Notes under the pieces: generated by a model
What the model was told of the DNA's origin: nothing
The model's input: only the letters and a program-made list of their open reading frames with translations
The model's database searches: none
Origin: an uncultured Clostridia bacterium
GTDB taxonomy: Bacteria; Bacillota; Clostridia; Oscillospirales; Ruminococcaceae
DNA: 27,667 bases
Assembly: GCA_946533615.1 (NCBI GenBank)
Contig: CAMNBY010000271.1
Location: forward strand, 1 to 27,667
Direction: 5' to 3'
Shown here: one piece after another, positions 1 through 8,896 of the stretch
Layout of the letters: every line of letters starts with the position of its first letter
Numbering within the stretch: position 1 is the first letter of the stretch
Position numbers and translations under genes: made by a program

Positions 1-1477
<1,477 letters not shown>

Positions 1478-1528
1478 ACTTTTCCCTCCGAATATTTTTG
1501 GCTGTACTTCTTTTACTTCCAAAATAAT

Positions 1529-1557
1529 ATTATAACACAACCGCCGTTTTTTTGCAA
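1529..1557 (-). promoter_or_regulatory. Predicted sigma-A promoter of typA
   Basis: On the minus strand a TTGCAA -35 box (1557-1552) and a perfect TATAAT -10 box (1534-1529) are separated by 17 bp. The expected start of transcription near 1522 gives a leader of about 45 nt before the typA ATG. Confidence 0.65.
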
Positions 1558-1750
1558 ATAAAATAATAGCCCCGCAACAGACACTATTTTGTCTATTATG
1601 ACATATCCCGCAGCTCGCGCCTTGCCCGCAACTGTCCAAATATCGGGTCTTGTTGCCTGTTTCTTACAAAAGGGCGGCAGCAGCGGGCTGTCGGGCTCCA
1701 AACAGCAATTTCCAAAGCAAAAATGTTCCTAAAATTGTGCAGGATTACAG
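1558..1750. other. Divergent intergenic region with no recognised gene
   Basis: This is the middle of the 358-bp gap between typA and the MBOAT gene. It holds a weak 7-bp dyad (ATAATAG ... CTATTAT near 1563-1599) and otherwise nothing I can assign. Short reading frames here lack ribosome binding sites and recognisable products. Confidence 0.5.
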
Positions 1751-1779
1751 TTGACAGAGTTTGTGTCGAATGGTATAAT
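1751..1779 (+). promoter_or_regulatory. Perfect-consensus sigma-A promoter of the MBOAT-DHHW unit
   Basis: TTGACA (1751-1756) and TATAAT (1774-1779) are separated by exactly 17 bp, with a TGG extension before the -10 box (extended -10). Transcription should start near 1786, giving a leader of about 90 nt before the TTG start codon at 1878. A promoter this strong usually needs a repressor, which fits the palindrome just downstream. Confidence 0.85.
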
Positions 1780-1803
1780 TATTTTGTTGTACCAGTATAT
1801 TCA

Positions 1804-1815
1804 GAAAACGTTTTC
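1804..1815. promoter_or_regulatory. Perfect 12-bp palindrome, candidate LacI/CcpA-type operator
   Basis: GAAAACGTTTTC is a perfect inverted repeat with a central CG, the form typical of LacI-family and CcpA (cre) sites. It sits at about +19 to +30 relative to the predicted start of transcription, where a bound repressor would act as a roadblock. Which regulator binds is unknown, and no LacI-family gene lies in the window. Confidence 0.45.
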
Positions 1816-1865
1816 GGGCGGTTGGTGTCCAATTTTTGAAACACAATTTGCCCCATATCAAAAGT

Positions 1866-1870
1866 GAGGT
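1866..1870 (+). promoter_or_regulatory. Ribosome binding site deciding the MBOAT start
   Basis: GAGGT lies 7 nt before the TTG at 1878. It supports initiation there rather than at the upstream in-frame TTG at 1836, which has no Shine-Dalgarno sequence. Confidence 0.55.
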
Positions 1871-1877
1871 CGTTAAG

Positions 1878-3299
1878 TTGGTTTTTGCAGATCTGTTCTT
1901 CATATATTTCTTCATGCCGCTGTGCCTGCTGTGTTATTTCGTAACGCGGAAGACAAGCTTCCGCAACATAGTACTGCTGGCATTCTCGCTGATATTCTAC
2001 GCCTGGGGCGAGCCGATCTGGGTCATCATGCTCATCGCCTATTCGTTCCTCAATTACTCGACGGGACTGATGATCGAAAAGTCGCGGGGAACGTCAGCCG
2101 CCAAAAAGGCGCTGCTTGTCGCGATAATCGTTGACATCGGCGTGCTCGGCATCTTCAAGTACAGCGGGTTCATCGTGGAGAACCTGAACCACATCGTCCC
2201 CTTCCACATTCCCGTGCCGAAGATAAAGCTGCCTATCGGCATCTCCTTCTACACCTTCCAGACCCTCTCTTACTCGGTGGACTGCTACTGGGGCAAGGTC
2301 AAGGTCCAGAAGAGCTTCCCGAAATTCCTGCTTTATGTTTCAATGTTCCCGCAGCTCATTGCCGGACCTATCGTCCGTTATTCCACGATAGCCGAGGAGA
2401 TCGACCAGCGCCGCACAACGCTTAAAGATGTCTCCGACGGCTTCTCGAGGATAATCCTCGGAATAGGCAAGAAGGTCATAATCGCCAACAGCCTCAATTC
2501 CATCGTCACAGCCTGCTTCGGCACCGCCGAGAACGGCTACGACGCCACCGAAGGCCTCTCCGTGCTGGCCGCATGGGCAGGCGCCGCAATGGTCGCCCTC
2601 TGGTACTACTTCGACTTCTCGGGCTACTCCGACATAGCAATAGGTCTCGGACGCATCTTCGGCTTCCACTTCGACGAAAACTTCCGCTACCCCTTCGTCT
2701 GCAAGAGCATCACAGAGTTCTGGCAGAGATGGCATATATCCCTGGGTACCTTCTTCCGTGACTATCTGCTCTATGTGCCGATCTTCGGCAAGAGAAGAAA
2801 GTACGGCGGATTGTTCCTCGTCTGGTTCTGCACGGGCCTCTGGCACGGCGCCAGCTGGAACTTCATTCTCTGGGGACTTTACTACGGCCTGTTCGTCTTC
2901 ATCGAGATGAAGATAGGCAAGAAGAACATGAAGAAGCTGCCCGCATTCCTCGCTCACATCTACACCAAGCTGGTCATCATCGTGGGCTTCGGCATCTTCT
3001 ACTTCGAGGACTTCCCCGCCCTGGGACGTTTCTTCAAGGCGCTTGTCGGCGCAAACGGGAACGCATTCTCCAATCAGGTGTCAAGGACGCTCTTCCTCGG
3101 AAACATCTTCCTCGTTATCGCGGCGGTGCTGCTTTCAACACCTATCATCCCCAAGCTCCGCGAGATCTCGAGGAACAAGCAGAACACCTACAACGCCTTC
3201 CGCACCTGCGGCATCGTGATGAACGCCGCGATACTTATTTCCAGCAGCCTGCTGCTGCTCAACACCACAAACAACCCGTTTTTGTATTTCAGATTTTAG
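1878..3299 (+). CDS. MBOAT-family membrane O-acyltransferase (AlgI/PatA-like), copy 1
   Basis: This polytopic membrane protein is predicted to move acyl groups, usually acetyl from acetyl-CoA, across the membrane for O-acylation of an extracellular glycan. From the TTG at 1878 it is 473 aa, matching the second copy (470 aa), and its N-terminus (LVFADLFFIYFF) aligns with that of copy 2 (MLFSSITFLFFF); an upstream TTG at 1836 would add 14 unsupported residues. It carries the MBOAT core LPIGISFYTFQTLSY, PQLIAGPIVRY, FWQRWHISL (H286) and GLWHGASWNF, with presumed catalytic His323, and ends in NNPFLYFRF. Where copy 2 has the common YIPLGGNRRG loop, this copy has YVPIFGKRRKYGG. It is followed after 12 nt by the DHHW gene, whose AGGAGAG ribosome site overlaps its stop codon. 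The substrate is unknown. Confidence 0.93.
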   Translation: MVFADLFFIYFFMPLCLLCYFVTRKTSFRNIVLLAFSLIFYAWGEPIWVIMLIAYSFLNYSTGLMIEKSRGTSAAKKALLVAIIVDIGVLGIFKYSGFIVENLNHIVPFHIPVPKIKLPIGISFYTFQTLSYSVDCYWGKVKVQKSFPKFLLYVSMFPQLIAGPIVRYSTIAEEIDQRRTTLKDVSDGFSRIILGIGKKVIIANSLNSIVTACFGTAENGYDATEGLSVLAAWAGAAMVALWYYFDFSGYSDIAIGLGRIFGFHFDENFRYPFVCKSITEFWQRWHISLGTFFRDYLLYVPIFGKRRKYGGLFLVWFCTGLWHGASWNFILWGLYYGLFVFIEMKIGKKNMKKLPAFLAHIYTKLVIIVGFGIFYFEDFPALGRFFKALVGANGNAFSNQVSRTLFLGNIFLVIAAVLLSTPIIPKLREISRNKQNTYNAFRTCGIVMNAAILISSSLLLLNTTNNPFLYFRF

Positions 3300-3311
3300 G
3301 AGAGAGCATAG

Positions 3312-5582
3312 ATGTCAGAGAAAAAGAATTTCGGCCTCTTCCCCGATTTCGATCAGCTGGAGGCTGCATATTCGGACAGCCTGAAAAAGCTTGACAGTAT
3401 CGGCGCAGGCTCGGCTCCCGAGGATACAGAACAGGAGCCCATACCCGAAGAGAACCACCCCACCGACGCCGCAGACTACAAGGATCCCGCGGAGAACAAC
3501 AAGCAGGTCTACGACAAGATGGTGGACGAGCTTGAACGCCGCCGCACCCGCAAGAGCATCTGGAGCGACGAGCCCGTTGTCCCCGTCAAGAAAAGCATCT
3601 GGCTGGACGACGACAAGAAAGAAGAACCAAAGCCCGAGCCCGAGAGGCCAGCACAGCCTGATAAGCCCCAGAAGCCCGCAGGCCGCGAGAATATGGAGAC
3701 CATCGAGCTGAAGATCTCGCCCGAGGTACAGGAAAGAATGCGCGCCGCAAAGGAGAAGCAGCGCCGCGAGGCCGCACAGCTTGAAGCCGAAAGGCAGAAG
3801 GCCGAAGCCGCCAGAGCCGAGGCTGCCCGCATCGAGGCCGAGGAACGCGCTGAAGCCGAGCGCCTTGAAAAAGAGCGCAAGGCCCGCAGGGAACGCGCCG
3901 AGCGCATCGAGAGAGCCGCAAACGCTCCCGTTATCACTCAGGCCGCAGCAGCCGCTGCCGCAGGCACAGCCAAAACCGCCGCCGACGCCGCAGCTCCCAC
4001 AAGCAGGACACGTCAGCGCCCCGAGGGCGAGCAGAGTTCAAGGACAAGGCAAAGACCCGAGGGTGAGCAGACCTCAAGGACAAGGCAAAGACCCGAGGGT
4101 GAGCAGACTTCAAGGACAAGGCAAAGGCCCGATGGACAGGCTGCTCCTAAGAAGCGCAGCTCTGCAAGCGGAACACATAGCCGCACAAGAAAGCGCAAGA
4201 AGCCTAAGATCAAGGAATACGAGCTTGAATTCAGCTTTATAAACGCGGTGCTCTGCCTGCTGCTGGTATTCGGCACGGGCATCGCCCTGCTGGTGATGAA
4301 GCGTGAGAGCGGCGTTATCGAGAGCGAGAAGCGCTACTACGCCGAAAAGCCCGAGTTCACCCTGAGCTCCTACTTCAAGGGCGAGTACACCGAGGATCTT
4401 GTCACCTACTACACCGACACCATTCCGAACCGCGAGAGCCTTAAAAGCTTCTCCGACTGGTTCTCCAACCACCTTGGTATACACAAGGACGGTATCCAGA
4501 TACGCGGCGACGTAAAGGCCGTTAAGCAGGAAAAGCTTGACGACGATCAGAAGGCCACGACTACCACCGTCGGCCTTGTGACAACTCCCGCTCCCGACGC
4601 CACCGAGCCCGGCGAGAGCAAGCCTACCGAGACCACGACCACCCAGACCACGACCACAAAGGTCAAAAAGGTAGTGGCCGACGAGGCCGAGTGGGCAGGC
4701 AACGTAATCATCGCGGGCAAGGGCAAGGACGTAAGAGCAATGCCCGCCTTCTACGGACAGTTCTCCACAGGCGAGAAGTACGCAAACGTCATCAACAAGT
4801 ATAAGGAAGCGCTTGGCGACTCCGTCAACGTCTTCAATATGGACATCCCGCTGGCGTCGGCATACTATATGCCCGAGGACATGGCAAGCCAGCTCTCCGA
4901 CCAGCACGAGTGTATCGAGAACATCGGTATGCACCTCAAGGGCGTTATAAATGTTGACGTATACGACACGCTGGACGATCACGCAGGCGAGTACATCTAC
5001 TCGCGCACCGACCACCACTGGCAGCCTCTCGGAGCCTACTACGCAACTCAGGTATTCGCTGAAAAGGCCAATGTTCCCTACCCTGACCTCTCCACCTACA
5101 CCGTTGACGTCAAGGAGGACTTCCTCGGCACGATGTACACGTTCAGCGACTACTATCAGGAGCTGGCGGATTATCCCGACACCTTCACCTACTATATCCC
5201 CGACAACTACGACAATGTGACCACGACCTATTACGACACCTCCTTCTCGAACGGCCAGGAGGGCCCCCTGTTCTTCGACTTCATGCAGGGCGGCGCCTGC
5301 TACTCGACCTTCCTCGGAAGCGACGACAGGATCACCGAGATAGAGACCGACTGTGACAACGGCCGTGTGCTCGTAATAATGAAGGACAGCTACGGCAATG
5401 CACTCGCGCCGTTCCTGACCCACAGCTTCTCCAAGATCTACGTCCTCGATTTCAGATATCTGAACATCAGCGCCGTAGAATTCATGAAGAACGTCGGCGC
5501 AACAGACGTGCTCTTCGCAGTTTCGATCTCCGGCGGCCACACCGAGAGCCACATCGACTCGATCGAAGAAGACCTGTACTAA
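3312..5582 (+). CDS. Giant DHHW-domain membrane protein with repetitive cytoplasmic region (acyltransfer partner of MBOAT copy 1)
   Basis: This is a single-pass protein of 756 aa. Residues 1-306 are predicted cytoplasmic: an acidic start, a duplicated KSIW motif, a Glu/Ala/Arg-rich coiled coil (about 137-205), an Ala-rich stretch, four 11-residue repeats (231-274) and a very basic patch. One membrane segment follows (about 308-330). Outside are a DHHW-type N-terminal module, a Thr/Pro linker (about 415-455) and the catalytic-type domain with D567-H568-H569-W570 and K691-D692-S693. DHHW proteins resemble the SGNH-fold AlgJ/AlgX acyltransferases, in which the D(T/H)HW and D-S motifs build the active site. 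Most such proteins are near 380-400 aa, like the second copy here, so the cytoplasmic extension is extra. It is paired with the MBOAT gene 12 nt upstream and ends at a strong terminator. The family call is firm; the role of the extension is unknown. Confidence 0.9.
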   Translation: MSEKKNFGLFPDFDQLEAAYSDSLKKLDSIGAGSAPEDTEQEPIPEENHPTDAADYKDPAENNKQVYDKMVDELERRRTRKSIWSDEPVVPVKKSIWLDDDKKEEPKPEPERPAQPDKPQKPAGRENMETIELKISPEVQERMRAAKEKQRREAAQLEAERQKAEAARAEAARIEAEERAEAERLEKERKARRERAERIERAANAPVITQAAAAAAAGTAKTAADAAAPTSRTRQRPEGEQSSRTRQRPEGEQTSRTRQRPEGEQTSRTRQRPDGQAAPKKRSSASGTHSRTRKRKKPKIKEYELEFSFINAVLCLLLVFGTGIALLVMKRESGVIESEKRYYAEKPEFTLSSYFKGEYTEDLVTYYTDTIPNRESLKSFSDWFSNHLGIHKDGIQIRGDVKAVKQEKLDDDQKATTTTVGLVTTPAPDATEPGESKPTETTTTQTTTTKVKKVVADEAEWAGNVIIAGKGKDVRAMPAFYGQFSTGEKYANVINKYKEALGDSVNVFNMDIPLASAYYMPEDMASQLSDQHECIENIGMHLKGVINVDVYDTLDDHAGEYIYSRTDHHWQPLGAYYATQVFAEKANVPYPDLSTYTVDVKEDFLGTMYTFSDYYQELADYPDTFTYYIPDNYDNVTTTYYDTSFSNGQEGPLFFDFMQGGACYSTFLGSDDRITEIETDCDNGRVLVIMKDSYGNALAPFLTHSFSKIYVLDFRYLNISAVEFMKNVGATDVLFAVSISGGHTESHIDSIEEDLY
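4002..4133 (+). repeat. Four in-frame 33-bp tandem repeats within the DHHW gene
   Basis: Four consecutive 33-bp units encode SRTRQRPEGEQ-type peptides (the last one ends PDGQA). Copies 2-4 are nearly identical in DNA, while copy 1 differs at more synonymous positions, which suggests recent expansion of the later copies. The encoded stretch is strongly charged and probably disordered. Confidence 0.9.
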
Positions 5583-5628
5583 AGCGCAGGGTGCTCAAAG
5601 CGCAGAGCGCTCAGAATATGTGTTGTCA

Positions 5629-5663
5629 AACACCTCTCCCGATAGGTCGGGAGGGGTGTTTTT
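5629..5663 (+). terminator. Rho-independent terminator of the MBOAT-DHHW unit
   Basis: A 14-bp stem (5629-5642 with 5647-5660, one G-T pair) with a TAGG loop is followed by a run of T. It ends the two-gene plus-strand unit. Confidence 0.9.
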
Positions 5664-5689
5664 CTGTTCCTTCCCGAAAAACAGATAAG

Positions 5690-5719
5690 AAAAACGCCCG
5701 ACCGCAGTCAGGCGTTTTT
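5690..5719 (-). terminator. Rho-independent terminator of the transglutaminase-like gene
   Basis: An 8-bp GC-rich stem (5695-5702 with 5707-5714) has a G-U pair in the minus-strand RNA and a T run at 5694-5690 on that strand. It lies just after the stop of the minus-strand gene and converges with the plus-strand terminator at 5629. Confidence 0.8.
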
Positions 5720-5732
5720 ATCAGTAAGGTGC

Positions 5733-7394
5733 TTATCCGTTCCATTTCAGGTTCTTGTAGTAGGCCATCGGCGCGGTGGCGTAGGTGAACTTGTAGTAGC
5801 CAAAGTTCCTTGTGGCGTTGTACATATCGGGGTCGAAGACGTAGGTCGTGCCGTTCATGTTGATCTCTACCCAGCAGTGAGGAGTGGTGCCGCCGCCCAT
5901 CTTTGCACAGCGTGCCACGATGCACTTGGCGTCATAGCCCAGCGCCCTCGCAAGATAGCAGAACTCTGCGCCGAACTTGTAGCAGTTGCCCTTGCCCTTG
6001 GTCATGATGTAGTAAGCAAACCTTACCTGCCAGCCCGCAGACTCGTCAAAGTCCTCCAGCCGCTCGTAGGTGTTCATAGTCGCGACCTTCAGGAAGCAGA
6101 GGCGCAGGTTCTCCTCGGCGGAGAGCGTGGACTTGGTATTCTTTGCGATAAAGCTGTCCACCTCGGCCTTGAGGGCTGCGCTCTCGGCGGTCATCGCGCC
6201 CGTCGAGGTGATGGTGTAGCCGTCGGGCGAGCCTGTCTTTACGACCATGCCGTCAGCCCCGAAGTAATAGATCTTCCCGCTCACGGTGTGCCAGCCCTGA
6301 GAGAGCTTGTTGATGTTGAACGTGCGCGAGGTCTTGCCCTTGAAGTTGCCCTTGCCCGTCAGGGTGACGGTGCCTGTGCCGGGCTTCGAGTTGTTCGAGT
6401 AGGACACCGTGTAGTCCGTGCCTGCCACAAGCTTCTTACCGTTGATCTTGAGCGTGGGGGTAGGCTTTACGGCGCTGCCCGTGTAGTTGTAGTTCAGGCT
6501 CGGGATAGTTGCGCGGTTATCGGAGATGTCGTTCTGCTTGATGTTGAACTGCCGCGTGGTCGAACCCTTGAAATTCCCCTTGCCCGTCAGTGTGACGGTC
6601 GCGGTGAGGTGGCCGCAGTTTATGTTGTTCTTGTAGGAAACGGTGTAATCCGTGCCGCTGACAAGCTTTTTCCCGTTGTATTTCAGGGTCGGCGTCGGCT
6701 TGATGGCGCTGCCCTTATAGGTGTAGTTCAGATAAGGGATAGTCGCCCTGAGCGAGGAAATATCCTTGGGGTTGATGTTGAACTGGCGGGTGGTCGTGCC
6801 CTTGTAGTTGCCCTTGCCCGTCAGGGTGACGGTCGCGGTAAGCTGGGCGCATTTTATGTTGTTCTTGTAGGACACCGTATAATCCGTGCCCTTGACCAGC
6901 TTTTTGCCGCTGATCTTGAGGGTCGGCTCGGGCTCGATGGCTGTGCCCTTATAGGTGTAGTTAAGGTAAGGGATAGTCGCCCGATTGTCCGAGATGTCGT
7001 TCTGCTTGATGGTGAACTGTCTCTCGGTCTTGCCCGTGTAGCTGCCCTTGCCCGTCAGCGTGACGGTGGCGGCAAGCTCGCCTACCTTGACGTTATTGGA
7101 ATAGCTTACGTCGTAGTCCGTTCCCGCGACAAGCTTCACGCCATCGACCTTCAGCGTCGGCACGGGGCAGATCTCGCTGCCCGTATAGGTATAATTGATA
7201 TAAGGTATAGTCGCCCTCAGCTCGGAAATATCAACTGGCAGAGGGGTGGGGTCGGTCTCGTTCTCCGAGGCTGAGCCGCCGCCCACGGGTACGATCGGCA
7301 GCTCGTGATCGTCTACTGCCCAGCCCGTGATGCTTATAGTCGCGGCCGCCGCCAGCACAGCTGCCGCCGCGATAAGTTTCTTAAAAAGCTGCAT
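5733..7394 (-). CDS. Secreted transglutaminase-like protein with four Ig-like repeats
   Basis: This is a 553-aa protein. The ATG at 7394-7392 is preceded by AGGAGG (7405-7400) and begins a signal peptide (MQLFKKLIAAAAVLAAAATI); an upstream in-frame ATG would spoil the signal sequence. Residues 56-363 are four repeats of 74-78 aa of the TYxGSAIKPTPTLKxNGKKL ... GTDYTVSY type, common in surface proteins of gut Clostridia. A short GWHTVSGKIYYFGADG segment resembles a cell-wall/choline-binding repeat (about 366-390). The C-terminal domain looks like a transglutaminase-like cysteine-protease fold: GNCYKFG (C471), PHCWVEI (H506) and VFDPDM (D521) supply a full Cys-His-Asp triad. A surface peptidase or crosslinking role is inferred; the substrate is unknown. 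It is monocistronic, with its own promoter and terminator. Confidence 0.85.
   Translation of the reverse strand: MQLFKKLIAAAAVLAAAATISITGWAVDDHELPIVPVGGGSASENETDPTPLPVDISELRATIPYINYTYTGSEICPVPTLKVDGVKLVAGTDYDVSYSNNVKVGELAATVTLTGKGSYTGKTERQFTIKQNDISDNRATIPYLNYTYKGTAIEPEPTLKISGKKLVKGTDYTVSYKNNIKCAQLTATVTLTGKGNYKGTTTRQFNINPKDISSLRATIPYLNYTYKGSAIKPTPTLKYNGKKLVSGTDYTVSYKNNINCGHLTATVTLTGKGNFKGSTTRQFNIKQNDISDNRATIPSLNYNYTGSAVKPTPTLKINGKKLVAGTDYTVSYSNNSKPGTGTVTLTGKGNFKGKTSRTFNINKLSQGWHTVSGKIYYFGADGMVVKTGSPDGYTITSTGAMTAESAALKAEVDSFIAKNTKSTLSAEENLRLCFLKVATMNTYERLEDFDESAGWQVRFAYYIMTKGKGNCYKFGAEFCYLARALGYDAKCIVARCAKMGGGTTPHCWVEINMNGTTYVFDPDMYNATRNFGYYKFTYATAPMAYYKNLKWNG
6306..7229 (-). repeat. Four tandem ~234-bp repeats coding Ig-like domains
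   Basis: The units lie at 7229-6996, 6995-6762, 6761-6528 and 6527-6306. Each begins with IS..RATIP and ends with F(T/N)I. The last unit is four residues shorter (74 against 78 aa), losing part of the segment between VSYSNN and TVTLTGKG. Confidence 0.9.
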
Positions 7395-7435
7395 AAGTTC
7401 CTCCTGTCTGTCAAAAACATAGGTGTGTAACATAC

Positions 7436-7464
7436 ATTATAACACTTTTCCCCCGAATTTTCAA
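7436..7464 (-). promoter_or_regulatory. Predicted sigma-A promoter of the transglutaminase-like gene
   Basis: On the minus strand TTGAAA (7464-7459) and TATAAT (7441-7436) are spaced by 17 bp. The predicted leader is about 35 nt long. Confidence 0.75.
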
Positions 7465-7483
7465 GTCCCAAATTCTCCCGCAC

Positions 7484-7514
7484 AAAAAACAGCACCCGCC
7501 GAAGCGAGTGCTGT
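7484..7514 (-). terminator. Rho-independent terminator of the zinc-ribbon membrane protein gene
   Basis: The minus-strand RNA forms an 11-bp stem (7514-7504 with 7499-7489, one G-U pair) closed by a UUCG tetraloop and followed by a run of U. It sits 23 nt after the stop codon. Confidence 0.88.
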
Positions 7515-7536
7515 GTGTTATCTGTCGATCTTCCGA

Positions 7537-8427
7537 TCAGGCGCCGGGCTGGTAAACAACGTTTGCGCCCTGCATGATCTTGAAGGTGTCGGTAGCGGTG
7601 AAGTAAGCAACGCTGTAGCTTACGTCATCGTTGGTGGTGAAGTAGTAGAACTCTACGCCCGAGGAAGCCTTGGAATCTGCGGCTCTGTAGGTGTAGTTCT
7701 TAACGCCCGAGTTATTGATCTCGTTCAGCTTTGCGGTGATGTTGGAAACATACTGGTCGTTCTTCTCGGGGACCTCGCCGTCGTCAGCAGCGGCGGAGCT
7801 TTCGTCGGCCTTCGAGCTTGTATCTGCGGCGGAAGAAGCGTCTGCCTTGGACTCGGCAGGAGCTTTCGAGGACTCCTCGGGCATGCTCTCGGGAGACTCA
7901 ACGCTCTCGTCCTCTTCGTCGGAGGTATCTGCGGGCTCGTCTGCGGAAGCATCGGCGGGCTGGGCGTTCTCGCTGTCAACGGCTGCCTCGCTTGCCTTGG
8001 TCTCTATCTGAGCCATGCTTGACAGGCTGGGGGCGTTGTTCTTGCTGTCGTCCTTCTTTCCGCCAAAGATCTTATAGCCGGCGATTATCGCGATAATGAT
8101 TATCAGCAGGATACCGAAAGTAACGACTGCGGCGGTGATGAAGGCTCTCTTTGCGGCGCTGTCATCATACTCCTCTTCGTCGTCCTCTTCCTCGTCGTCC
8201 TCGTCCTCGTACTCTTCGTCATCGTCATATTCCTCGGGCTCCTGACGGGGTGCCTGCCTTACGGCCTGCTTTGCAGAGAAGACTCTTGTGCGCTCGTCGT
8301 CCTCTTCCTCGTAGTCGTCCGCTGCCTCTACCTCGTCATCGTCGGTGAGCAGGTTGTGGCAGTACTTGCACAGTATAGCGTCCTCGGAGATCTCTTCGTG
8401 GCAATAGGGACACTTCTTCATGTTCAT
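7537..8427 (-). CDS. Zinc-ribbon single-pass membrane protein of unknown function
   Basis: This is a 296-aa protein. It opens with a zinc ribbon (C6-P-Y-C9 ... C20-K-Y-C23), followed by an extremely acidic stretch (about 29-90, mostly Asp/Glu), one membrane segment (about 95-120), a Ser/Ala/Glu/Asp-rich low-complexity linker (about 125-225) and a compact C-terminal region rich in aromatic residues (YFTTNDDVSYSVAYF). The order suggests a cytoplasmic zinc ribbon and an external C-terminal domain. Such ribbons head many Firmicutes membrane proteins of unknown role. The first ATG has AAGGA 10 nt upstream; a second in-frame ATG two codons on would be farther from it. The gene is divergent from the SGNH gene and has its own terminator. 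I do not recognise a specific family for the C-terminal domain. Confidence 0.8.
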   Translation of the reverse strand: MNMKKCPYCHEEISEDAILCKYCHNLLTDDDEVEAADDYEEEDDERTRVFSAKQAVRQAPRQEPEEYDDDEEYEDEDDEEEDDEEEYDDSAAKRAFITAAVVTFGILLIIIIAIIAGYKIFGGKKDDSKNNAPSLSSMAQIETKASEAAVDSENAQPADASADEPADTSDEEDESVESPESMPEESSKAPAESKADASSAADTSSKADESSAAADDGEVPEKNDQYVSNITAKLNEINNSGVKNYTYRAADSKASSGVEFYYFTTNDDVSYSVAYFTATDTFKIMQGANVVYQPGA

Positions 8428-8454
8428 TCTGATACATTCCTTTCTTGAACTTAT

Positions 8455-8483
8455 ATTATAATGTATATATGCTGTTTTTATAA
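8455..8483 (-). promoter_or_regulatory. Possible promoter of the zinc-ribbon gene
   Basis: A perfect TATAAT lies at 8460-8455 on the minus strand. The hexamer 17 bp upstream (TTATAA, 8483-8478) is a weak -35 match. The predicted leader is about 20 nt. Confidence 0.45.
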
Positions 8484-8692
8484 AGCATTACAGGCACAAT
8501 ATATGGGTGCCTGATGTTATCTTTAATAATCATACCACAAATTACGGCAAAATGCAACAATAAATTGAATTTTTTTGAAATTTTCCCGCATACGACAATC
8601 CGCCCCGCCCAAATCCGCCAATTTTTATGAATTCTGCTGTTTTTTAATTCCCCCACCATCTTTCGATCGAGCGCTTGGCTCAGCTTTGCAAG

Positions 8693-8727
8693 GCCTCCCC
8701 GGAGGGGAGGCGGTTTCACTTTGTGAA
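8693..8727. repeat. Double-hairpin REP-like palindromic element
   Basis: The first stem-loop is GCCTCCCC / GGGGAGGC (8693-8700 with 8704-8711, GGA loop). The second is TTCAC / GTGAA (8715-8719 with 8723-8727). GC-rich paired hairpins in a non-coding gap resemble REP/MITE-type dispersed elements. With only this copy visible, its dispersal in the genome is an inference. Confidence 0.5.
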
Positions 8728-8797
8728 TGAGGCGGTGTCCTTGTCGTCAGGTAGGCTTGTTTGCGGGTGGTCCAATCCGAGCTTCGTGTTCGGCTGA

Positions 8798-8825
8798 ATT
8801 GATAATTGATAATGGATAGTTGATA
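8798..8825 (+). repeat. Four heptad repeats (ATTGATA type)
   Basis: Four consecutive 7-bp units (ATTGATA, ATTGATA, ATGGATA, GTTGATA) lie between the palindromic element and the second heptad tract. Confidence 0.75.
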
Positions 8826-8896
8826 ATGAGCGGTGACGCCTTCGGCGGATCATTTATTTTCCGCAAAGCCGACCCTCACGCCAGCTGTCAATTCCA

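Noticed and set aside
4110..5552. 480-codon open frame antisense to the DHHW gene
   Set aside because: The DHHW frame carries all family motifs; the antisense frame results from high GC codon bias and has a Val/Gly-rich product without domains.
5877..7274. 465-codon frame opposite the transglutaminase-like gene
   Set aside because: The minus-strand gene has a signal peptide, repeats, a catalytic triad, a promoter and a terminator; the opposite frame simply mirrors its repeats.
8456..8719. 87-codon minus-strand frame in the intergenic region
   Set aside because: It runs through the palindromic element and AT-rich DNA, overlaps the zinc-ribbon promoter and has no ribosome site.
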